DNA of 13,646 nucleotides from Tannerella sp. (GTDB lineage Bacteria; Bacteroidota; Bacteroidia; Bacteroidales; Tannerellaceae): contig JAIRXI010000340.1 in the NCBI GenBank assembly GCA_031268395.1, forward strand, positions 1 to 13,646, read 5' to 3'. The translations under genes were made by a program, and so were the position numbers. The notes under the pieces were generated by a model that saw only the letters and a list, made by a program, of their open reading frames with translations, was not told where the DNA came from and did not search any database. This document shows positions 7,440 to 12,759 of the stretch, piece after piece (the first letter of the stretch is position 1; each line of letters opens with the position of its first letter).

Positions 7440-9134
7440 ATGAACAAGTATCGTAACATCGTGTGGCCGGCTCTTCTCGCGGGATGGAGCCTTTTTTTTG
7501 CGGAAGCCCAGCCGCTTCGCAACCCGCTCGACATTCCGGCGACGCTGAGCGGAAACTTCGGCGAATTGCGGGCCAATCACTTTCATTCGGGTATTGACTT
7601 CAAGACGCAGGGCGTGGAAGGGAAAAATGTGTATGCCGTGCGGGACGGATATGTCTGCCGGATTGCGACGAGTCCCTGGGGATACGGAAATGTGATCTAC
7701 CTGGCACACCCGGACGACAGCCTGATGACGGTATATGCCCATTTACAGCGGTTTTCCGGAACGATTGCCGCCTGGGTGAGGGAGCGGCAATACGAAGCCG
7801 AGCGTTTTGCGGTCGACCTGACGCCCGAACCGGAACAGTTTCCCGTCAACAGGGGAGACGTCATCGGCTTCAGCGGAAATTCCGGCAGTTCGGGCGGCCC
7901 CCACCTGCATTTTGAAGTGCGCGACCTCTCTACCGGCGAACCCCTCGATCCGCTGCCCTTTTATGAGAAACAGATAAGAGATTCGCGTCCGCCCGGGGTA
8001 CGGGCGGTGATGGCTCATCCGGTGGAAGGCCGGGGCGTGGTGAATCACGCTGCCCGGAAACAGCAGTGGACGCCTGTCGTCCGGCCCGACGGCACGGCGG
8101 TACTGAATGAGCGGATAGAAGCCTGGGGCAAAATCGGATTCAGCATTCGGGCAAACGACTACATGGACGGCACGGCCAATATATACGGCGTCAAGGAGCT
8201 GAGCCTGTTCGTCGACGGCGAGGAAATATTCGGCAGCGTCATCGACCGGTTTTCGTTCGACGAGACACGCTGCCTGAACGCATGGATAGACTATGAGACA
8301 TGGCGCGAGCAGCGGGTTTTTTTCATGAAAACGTTCGTGGAGCCGGGGAATTGTCTGCGGTTCATTACCGGCAGGCACGGAGGTTTTCTGACCGTTGACG
8401 AGCCGCGGGTATATCACCTGGTTTTCCTTTTGACGGACGCCTTCGGAAACCGTGAAACGTTTGCCATGGAGGTCGTCGGGAAAGAGCAGGAAATCCCGCT
8501 TCCCGACAGGCAGGGGACGACGCCGTTTTTCCGGCAGGAAGACAGTCGTTTCGGGGAAAAGGGCATCCGCCTGCTGATTCCCGAAAAAAGCCTGTATGCG
8601 CACCTGGATTTCAGGTATGCCGGCCGGAAAGACTCGGCGTATTTTTCCGACGTACACCGGCTTCACGACCGGCCCGTACCGCTGCACCGTCCGGCACGCC
8701 TGTCGCTGTTTCTCCTGCGCGACGGGCTGGCGGAGAAGAAACAGTACGGCATTGTTTCGTTGCGCAACGGGCAGCCGTCATGGATAGGCGGCGTCTACCG
8801 GGACGGCTGGCTGGATGCAGACATCCGGGAACTGGGAATGGATTATGCAATAGCGGCGGATACGGTCGCCCCGAAAATCACGCCGGTCAATCCCGCGCAA
8901 TGGGTTCGCAACAAGACCGTCACCTTCCGCCTGACAGACAATCTGAGTGGCATAGACTCGTATCGCGGGACGATCGACGGGCGCTACGTCCTCTTTGAAA
9001 TGGACGGCAAGAAAGCCCTGATCAGGTATGCCTTCGATCCCCGCCGCCTGTCGCGCGGGAAGCACGTTCTGTCCCTGACCGTCAAAGACGCCTGCGGCAA
9101 CACCGCCCGCTACGAAAAGGCGTTTACCTGGTAA
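7440..9134 (+). CDS. Secreted M23-family metallopeptidase (peptidoglycan endopeptidase)
   Basis: A 564-residue exported protein (signal peptide about 1-23, cleavage near AEA-QP). The LytM/M23 domain lies at about 35-175: zinc ligands 'HFHSGIDF' (H49, D53) and 'HLHFEV' (H157), with H155 and H101 ('VYAHL') as the other active-site histidines. All are present, so it should be an active peptide-crosslink hydrolase rather than a degenerate activator. Residues about 190-470 contain beta-rich segments I do not recognise. Residues 475-564 ('DTVAPKITPVNP...LSGIDSYRGTIDG...LTVKDACGNTA') look like an Ig-like domain. This long M23 architecture (about 560 residues) is common in Bacteroidales. It is the last gene of the lipoprotein-EEP-M23 run. 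Confidence 0.92.
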   Translation: MNKYRNIVWPALLAGWSLFFAEAQPLRNPLDIPATLSGNFGELRANHFHSGIDFKTQGVEGKNVYAVRDGYVCRIATSPWGYGNVIYLAHPDDSLMTVYAHLQRFSGTIAAWVRERQYEAERFAVDLTPEPEQFPVNRGDVIGFSGNSGSSGGPHLHFEVRDLSTGEPLDPLPFYEKQIRDSRPPGVRAVMAHPVEGRGVVNHAARKQQWTPVVRPDGTAVLNERIEAWGKIGFSIRANDYMDGTANIYGVKELSLFVDGEEIFGSVIDRFSFDETRCLNAWIDYETWREQRVFFMKTFVEPGNCLRFITGRHGGFLTVDEPRVYHLVFLLTDAFGNRETFAMEVVGKEQEIPLPDRQGTTPFFRQEDSRFGEKGIRLLIPEKSLYAHLDFRYAGRKDSAYFSDVHRLHDRPVPLHRPARLSLFLLRDGLAEKKQYGIVSLRNGQPSWIGGVYRDGWLDADIRELGMDYAIAADTVAPKITPVNPAQWVRNKTVTFRLTDNLSGIDSYRGTIDGRYVLFEMDGKKALIRYAFDPRRLSRGKHVLSLTVKDACGNTARYEKAFTW

Positions 9135-9136
9135 AC
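9122..9136. other. Perfect 7-1-7 palindrome across the M23 stop codon
   Basis: GTTTACC-T-GGTAAAC spans the last codons and the TAA stop (9132-9134). No T-run follows, so it is not a standard terminator. A weaker CCTC/GAGG stem with GTTTTT after it lies at 9181-9206 and is the likelier transcription end. Confidence 0.4.
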
Positions 9137-9261
9137 CGGATACGAAGCAGCAGAAAAAGAGCGCGCCTTTACAGACCTTCAACCTCCGGCGACGACGAGG
9201 GTTTTTACCGTCGAAGGTTTCCGTTCCGGGGCAGATGTTACTGCCCGTTACAGGGTTGATT

Positions 9262-9347
9262 CGGATCACCGGTAAAACTCTGTGTTCACGGAACGAAGCG
9301 CTCTGCGACCGCCACACGGCAAACCTTCGTTTCGGACAGACCACCTC
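9262..9347 (+). repeat. 86-bp terminal inverted repeat, left copy
   Basis: Pairs with 10078-10163 on the other strand (71/86). The most divergent part is the middle (9301-9313). The outermost nine bases, CGGATCACC, and the inner stretch TTCGGACAGA are conserved. Confidence 0.8.
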
Positions 9348-9390
9348 TCATTCAGGAGCTGTCAAGGGAGCATTTCAACTTGCCGTGCGC

Positions 9391-9461
9391 CGTCATTGCG
9401 ACGAAGGAAGCAATCCCTGCGTGTATCGGCGATTGCTTCGTCGTTCCTCCTCGCAATGACG
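9391..9461. repeat. REP-like inverted repeat (CGTCATTGCGA family)
   Basis: CGTCATTGCGA (9391-9401) opens the left arm, and its reverse complement closes the right arm at 9451-9461. The inner parts GAAGCAATC (left) and GATTGCTTC (right, from 9431) also pair; the left arm lacks about six bases present in the right. Intergenic hairpins of the form CGTCATTGCGAGGA...GAAGCAATC are, as I recall, scattered through many bacterial genomes. This copy lies inside the candidate element. Confidence 0.75.
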
Positions 9462-9565
9462 GTGTACGGCGCGCTGTCCTGCAATGACGGCGCACAACAG
9501 GTTGAGCAGATGTTGAGGGAGTATCTGCTTAACAATGAACGAGGGGGCATCGTTTATCGTTTCTA

Positions 9566-9786
9566 TTCCCAATGATTTCTGGCCGTTCCCAATGATTTCT
9601 GACGAAATCGCCATGACTTCTGACGAATCGCCATGCTTTCCGGCGATTCGCCATGACTTCCGGCGAATCGCCATGACTTCTGACGATTCGCCATGACTTC
9701 TGACGATTCGCCATGACTTCTGACGATTCGCCATGACTTCTGGCGAATCGCCATGACTTCTGACGAATCGCCATGGTTTCTGGCCG
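9566..9786. repeat. 20-bp tandem array, about 11 copies
   Basis: Eleven consecutive units of 20 bp (one of 21), of the form (A/T)TCGCCATGACTTCTGACGA, with a twelfth decayed unit after 9786. The end copies are the most diverged (TTCCCAATGATTTCTGGCCG at the left). There are no spacers, so it is not CRISPR. Unit junctions form an 11-bp palindrome GGCGA-N-TCGCC, perfect at 9642-9652, 9662-9672 and 9742-9752 and with one mismatch elsewhere. Because 20 is not a multiple of 3, all reading frames are used in turn. Confidence 0.9.
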
Positions 9787-9915
9787 TTCATAATTTGATT
9801 TTTCCGCTCACGATGTCTTTTGGCCGTATTCCGCGTCATCTGCGGAGAAGCACGCAGATGACGGCCCGCTGTGCGCCGTCCTGCAATGACAGGCACAGCG
9901 GATGCGTAACATGAC

Positions 9916-10063
9916 TTAATAACAAAACAACCTCCGTAGCGCAGGCAAGGCATGAACCCTTCGGCAAAACCTCATTACCTTATTCTTTATAACCGGGGAT
10001 GAAGGAGGTAATAAGGTCCGCCTGTATGATCATCCTCTGCTACGGAGGTTGTTTTGTTATTAA
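9916..10063. repeat. 25-bp perfect inverted repeat enclosing 98 bp
   Basis: 9916-9940 (TTAATAACAAAACAACCTCC... ending CGTAGC) is the exact reverse complement of 10039-10063. Inside, ACCTTATT (9977-9984) and AATAAGGT (10010-10017) can form a nested stem. The right arm is the start of the 45-bp dispersed repeat. A transcript of this region would fold into a long stable stem; cruciform DNA is the alternative reading. Confidence 0.8.
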
Positions 10064-10083
10064 AATGAGGTGGAAATGAGGTT
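10039..10083 (+). repeat. 45-bp dispersed repeat, copy 2
   Basis: Matches 557-601 at 42 of 45 positions and in the same orientation. Its last six bases (GAGGTT) overlap the inner end of the right 86-bp inverted repeat, and its first 25 form the right arm of the 25-bp inverted repeat. Confidence 0.85.
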
Positions 10084-10163
10084 ATCTGTCCGAAACGCAG
10101 GTTTGCCGTGCAGCGATCATCAGGCGCTTCGTTCCATGAACACATGGTTTTACGGGTGATCCG
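10078..10163 (-). repeat. 86-bp terminal inverted repeat, right copy
   Basis: Reverse complement of 9262-9347 at 71 of 86 positions. It ends GGTGATCCG and is followed directly by TTGATT. The mltF -7 box lies about 40 nt beyond. Confidence 0.8.
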
Positions 10164-10205
10164 TTGATTCCCGTTAATTATCAATCATTGATCATTCATA
10201 ATACG

Positions 10206-10213
10206 TATCTTTG
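10206..10213 (+). promoter_or_regulatory. -7 box of the mltF-like gene
   Basis: TATCTTTG matches TAnnTTTG exactly and lies 28 nt before ATG 10242. It falls inside the longer open frame that begins at 10164, which is the main reason for rejecting that upstream start. No good -33 TTTG is present at the usual distance. Confidence 0.65.
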
Positions 10214-10241
10214 TCGCCTGAAACAAGTATATTTTAATTCT

Positions 10242-11672
10242 ATGGACACAGTTAACAGGCAAAAGCCGGCGCCGGCCTTCCATACGCTCCGGTCTGTTCT
10301 TTACCTCTTCCCTTGCTGCTTCTTCCTGCTGTGCAGCTGCTACAGCCACCAGCGGAAGCAGGCAGCGGCTCCGGGCGATTTCCCGGGCATACGGGCCAGG
10401 GGTGAAATAACGGCCGTGACACTGAATGCTTCCACTTCCTATTTCCGGTATAAAATGCAGCCCATGGGATACGAATATGAGCTGATTGCCGATTTTGCCC
10501 GCTCCCACCAGCTGCAACTGAATGTCAAAACGGCTGAAAACGTGACCCGCCTTACCGAGATGCTGCAAGCCGGCGAGGCCGATGTGGTGGCATATCCGAT
10601 TCAGGTCAGCAGCCGCCTCAGGGAAGATTTTCTGTTTTGCGGACGCGAACAGCAAACCAGCCTGGTTCTTGTTCAGCGCGCCGGCCGGGACGGGACGGTG
10701 CTGACGGACGTGACGCAACTGGTCGGCAAGGAGGTGCATATCAAGTCGAATACCCGCTACCGGGAACGGCTGGATCACCTGAATATGGAACTGGGCGGAG
10801 GCATTCGGATCCGGGAGCCGGAAAAAGATACCGTCACTACGGAAGACCTGATAGCGATGGTTTCGCACGGGGAGATTGACTGCACGGTCTGCGAAGACGA
10901 CGTTGCCCGCCTGAATCGCACCTATTACCGCAACATCGACATCCGTCTGGCCATCAGTTTCAGGCAGCGCTCGTCGTGGGTGGTCCGTAAAAACAATCCG
11001 CTCCTGGCCGAAGCCATCAACGAGTGGGCATCCGGAAAAACGGGGGAAAACACGTATCTGGCGGCATCCAAACGATATTTCGAGCTTTCCAAAAACGCTT
11101 TTTCCGGCATCGAAGCGCCGGAAATCGTGAACGGGCAAATTTCCGCGTACGACTCCCTGTTCAGGCTGTATGCGCCGCAAATCGGATGGGACTGGCGGCT
11201 GCTGGCATCCGTCGCCTGCCAGGAATCCCGCTTCGAGCCGGGACGGGTGGCCTGGAGCGGGGCGGAAGGACTGATGGGGATTATGCCGGCCACCTCGAAA
11301 TCCCTCGGCTATCAGCCGAATGACATGAAAGACCCTGAGAAATGTATCCGGGCGGGGGTCGAATGTCTGCGCCGTTTCGGGCAGCGTTTCCCGGAAGCGC
11401 CCGACTCGCTCGAACGGATTAAATTCACGCTGGCTTCCTACAATGCCGGTCCGGGACACGTGAACGACGCCCGGCGGCTGGCGGAAAAGTACGGGAAAAA
11501 TCCGGCGCTGTGGAGCGGACACGTGGCCGAGTTTATCTGCCTGAAGTCCGAGCCGGCCTATTATGCCGATTCGGTATGCAGGTATGGCTACCTGCGCGGG
11601 AAAGAGACGTTCGATTACGTCACGGAAGTGCTTGAACGGTACAGGTTCTATCTGGAAAAAACAGGAAAATGA
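10242..11672 (+). CDS. mltF: MltF-like membrane-bound lytic murein transglycosylase
   Basis: A 476-residue lipoprotein that cleaves the MurNAc-GlcNAc bond of peptidoglycan with 1,6-anhydro formation, in the periplasm. The signal peptide ends at a lipobox-like LCSC (C33). Residues about 52-285 are a family-3 solute-binding domain ('GYEYELIADFARSHQLQL', 'GEADVVAYPI'), and about 300-470 are a family-1 (SLT/Slt70) transglycosylase domain: 'ACQESRF' with catalytic E328, 'GLMGIMPAT' (343-351), 'SYNAGPGH' (399-406). This two-domain order defines MltF (formerly YfhD). The frame stays open back to 10164, but the promoter box at 10206-10213 and the signal peptide position favour ATG 10242. The stop lies 54 nt from the end of the convergent NTP-transferase. 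Confidence 0.93.
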   Translation: MDTVNRQKPAPAFHTLRSVLYLFPCCFFLLCSCYSHQRKQAAAPGDFPGIRARGEITAVTLNASTSYFRYKMQPMGYEYELIADFARSHQLQLNVKTAENVTRLTEMLQAGEADVVAYPIQVSSRLREDFLFCGREQQTSLVLVQRAGRDGTVLTDVTQLVGKEVHIKSNTRYRERLDHLNMELGGGIRIREPEKDTVTTEDLIAMVSHGEIDCTVCEDDVARLNRTYYRNIDIRLAISFRQRSSWVVRKNNPLLAEAINEWASGKTGENTYLAASKRYFELSKNAFSGIEAPEIVNGQISAYDSLFRLYAPQIGWDWRLLASVACQESRFEPGRVAWSGAEGLMGIMPATSKSLGYQPNDMKDPEKCIRAGVECLRRFGQRFPEAPDSLERIKFTLASYNAGPGHVNDARRLAEKYGKNPALWSGHVAEFICLKSEPAYYADSVCRYGYLRGKETFDYVTEVLERYRFYLEKTGK

Positions 11673-11702
11673 GACGGGAAACGCGCCGTTGCGCAGTGGG
11701 CG

Positions 11703-11728
11703 GACGGTCCGGGCTGCCGGACGCCGTC
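11703..11728. terminator. Hairpin between convergent genes
   Basis: GTCCGG-GCTG-CCGGAC (11707-11722) is a perfect 6-bp stem with a 4-nt loop. It can be extended by GACGG (11703-11707) against CCGTC (11724-11728) with a two-base bulge. It sits between the mltF and NTP-transferase stops, where a shared terminator would be, but no T-run follows on either strand. It overlaps the last codon of the minus-strand gene. Confidence 0.4.
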
Positions 11729-12428
11729 AGGCAAGAAAACGTTCTGCCCCGGCGATGTCGCCCGGATGGTCCACGTCGATGATCTTGCTGAAAGGACAGG
11801 CCCTGAGCCGCAACCCGCCGGACACCAGCCGGCGCTGATAGTTCCGCATCCGCGACACGCCTTCCGCCAGCGCCTCGTCCAGTATCCGCAGGGCGGGGCG
11901 CCTCAGGCAGTATATCCCGCCCGACACATACCGGCTTTCGCCGTCCGGACGGTCCAGAAAATCCCGTATCATCCCCTCTCCATCCGTTTTCACGTAGAGC
12001 GGTTTCTCGTCGTCGACAAAATCCGTCACCGCCATCAGCCCGTCGCACGAAGCAGCCGGGAGCGCCTCAAACGCACGGATGTAGCGGCGAAATTCATCTT
12101 CCCGGAAGATCGTATCTACCGTCGTCAGGCAAAAACATTCCCCCTGCAGAAAGCGGCTCAGGGCATGGAAACTGTGCATCGAACTGGGGGTGGACTGCAC
12201 GTGCAGGTGAAACGTCACAGGCACCCGGAGATGCTTCAGATAGTCCTGTACCTCCGTCATGGCCTCGTTCACAATGACGCTTATCGAAGTAGCTCCATTG
12301 TCCAGAAAGACGTTAATCAGCCGCCCGACCAGCGGAACACCATGCAGCCGAATCAGCGGTTTGGGTACCGTAACGCCCTCCCGAACCAGACGCGAGCCTT
12401 CGCCCGCAGCAATAATCGCATAATCCAT
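11727..12428 (-). CDS. NTP-transferase domain protein (sugar-phosphate nucleotidyltransferase-like)
   Basis: A 233-residue cytoplasmic enzyme of the GT-A-like nucleotidyltransferase fold. It has the N-terminal NTP-binding signature 'AAGEGSRL' (7-14), 'PKPL' with K23, 'TVDT' (103-106, metal-binding D105), 'VSGGIYCL' (168-175), and a late 'IDVD' (217-220) that would give the second metal ligand. Such enzymes transfer NMP to a sugar-1-phosphate or similar acceptor; MobA-, MurU- and choline-phosphate-type enzymes share the fold, and I cannot pick the acceptor. ATG 12428 is chosen over an open frame reaching 12545 because the signature then starts at residue 7 and a TACTTTTG promoter box lies just upstream. 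It is convergent with mltF and divergent from a second nucleotidyltransferase. Confidence 0.82.
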   Translation of the reverse strand: MDYAIIAAGEGSRLVREGVTVPKPLIRLHGVPLVGRLINVFLDNGATSISVIVNEAMTEVQDYLKHLRVPVTFHLHVQSTPSSMHSFHALSRFLQGECFCLTTVDTIFREDEFRRYIRAFEALPAASCDGLMAVTDFVDDEKPLYVKTDGEGMIRDFLDRPDGESRYVSGGIYCLRRPALRILDEALAEGVSRMRNYQRRLVSGGLRLRACPFSKIIDVDHPGDIAGAERFLA

Positions 12429-12454
12429 TTTTCTGTCCTCTATAAATTCCCGGA

Positions 12455-12462
12455 CAAAAGTA
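12455..12462 (-). promoter_or_regulatory. -7 box of the NTP-transferase gene
   Basis: The minus strand reads TACTTTTG, an exact TAnnTTTG match, 26 nt before ATG 12428. The upstream DNA where a -33 element belongs is made of AACGATG tandem repeats, and no TTTG stands at 19-21 nt. Confidence 0.6.
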
Positions 12463-12468
12463 CAAATT

Positions 12469-12496
12469 AACGATGAACGATGAGCGATGAACGATG
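12469..12496. repeat. 7-bp tandem repeat (AACGATG)4
   Basis: Four units, AACGATG, AACGATG, AGCGATG, AACGATG, lie just upstream of the minus-strand -7 box. Shorter relatives appear at 646-667 (AACGATGAACGGTGAACG) and, reversed, at about 2188-2199. Confidence 0.85.
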
Positions 12497-12617
12497 AACA
12501 GCGCGCAGGCGCCGACCGGATGGCTGCCGGCTCGAATCCCTGCATAACAGCATGTATAACTGCTGAAAAGTAGAAGATTAGTTTCGTTTCAATGCCCTTC
12601 CGGATGCCCGTAACGGG

Positions 12618-12701
12618 GTTTTATTTTCCCGGAAACACGCTTACTTTCGATGAAAGTATGCTTACTTCCGACGGAAACAAGCGTGTTTCCGGGAAAAACA
12701 T
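12618..12701. repeat. 21-bp tandem array, four palindromic units
   Basis: Four 21-bp units (12618-12638, 12639-12659, 12660-12680, 12681-12701) each carry a central palindrome: TTTCCCGGAAA, TTTCGATGAAA, TTCCGACGGAA and TTTCCGGGAAA. Units 2 and 3 both begin GCTTACTT. Units 1 and 4 also form a perfect 19-bp inverted repeat (12624-12642 against 12679-12697), so the whole array can fold as one stem carrying two small hairpins. It ends 21 bp before the -7 box of the rightward gene. Confidence 0.85.
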
Positions 12702-12722
12702 GTCATTTATCATTAAATTACG

Positions 12723-12730
12723 TACCTTTG
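12723..12730 (+). promoter_or_regulatory. -7 box of the rightward nucleotidyltransferase
   Basis: TACCTTTG is an exact TAnnTTTG match, 29 nt before ATG 12760. The -33 position lies next to the end of the 21-bp palindromic array and has no clear TTTG. Confidence 0.65.
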
Positions 12731-12759
12731 CAGGGTGAAACAAAATAGATAATGTATAG

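Larger units (their letters stand above)
9256..10169. mobile_element. Candidate non-autonomous (MITE-like) element with flanking direct repeats
   Basis: Segments 9262-9347 and 10078-10163 are inverted copies of each other: 71 of 86 positions match by hand, without gaps, and both outer ends read CGGATCACC inward. TTGATT lies directly outside each end (9256-9261 and 10164-10169), as a 6-bp target-site duplication would. The 902-bp element encodes no transposase, so it would have to be moved in trans. Alternatively, two copies of a dispersed repeat landed in opposite orientation and the hexamer is coincidence; another 7-mer, CCCGTTA, also recurs outside both ends (9244-9250 and 10170-10176). Confidence 0.5.
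9135..10241. other. Repeat-rich gene-free region
   Basis: About 1.1 kb with no credible gene. The open frames that cross it, including a 186-codon minus-strand frame at 9393-9953, owe their length to a 20-bp tandem repeat and have no recognisable domain or start context. The content is almost wholly repeats: an 86-bp inverted repeat pair at the edges, a REP-like hairpin, an 11-copy tandem array, a 25-bp perfect inverted repeat, a 45-bp dispersed repeat, and then the mltF promoter. Confidence 0.75.
12429..12759. other. Divergent intergenic region with two tandem arrays
   Basis: The 331 nt between the two divergent nucleotidyltransferase genes hold no gene. From left to right: the minus-strand promoter box, a 7-bp tandem repeat (12469-12496), about 120 bp without obvious structure, a 21-bp palindromic array (12618-12701), and the plus-strand promoter box (12723-12730). 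Confidence 0.7.

Noticed and set aside
9566..9786. CRISPR array
   Set aside because: Units are 20 bp and directly adjacent with no spacers, and no cas gene is in the window.
9393..9953. 186-codon minus-strand frame with 20-residue protein repeats
   Set aside because: Its length and repetitive protein follow from a 20-bp DNA tandem repeat read in three frames. It also runs across the REP-like hairpin and the start of the element interior, and has no promoter or domain.
10185..11522. 445-codon frame antisense to mltF
   Set aside because: Shadow frame. The sense strand encodes a complete MltF with catalytic E328 and signal peptide.
12520..12560. tRNA 3' end or attachment-site remnant (CTCGAATCCCTGCATAAC)
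   Set aside because: Resembles a T-loop, but the flanking bases do not form a 5-bp T-stem, no acceptor or anticodon arm is found upstream, and no integrase is nearby.
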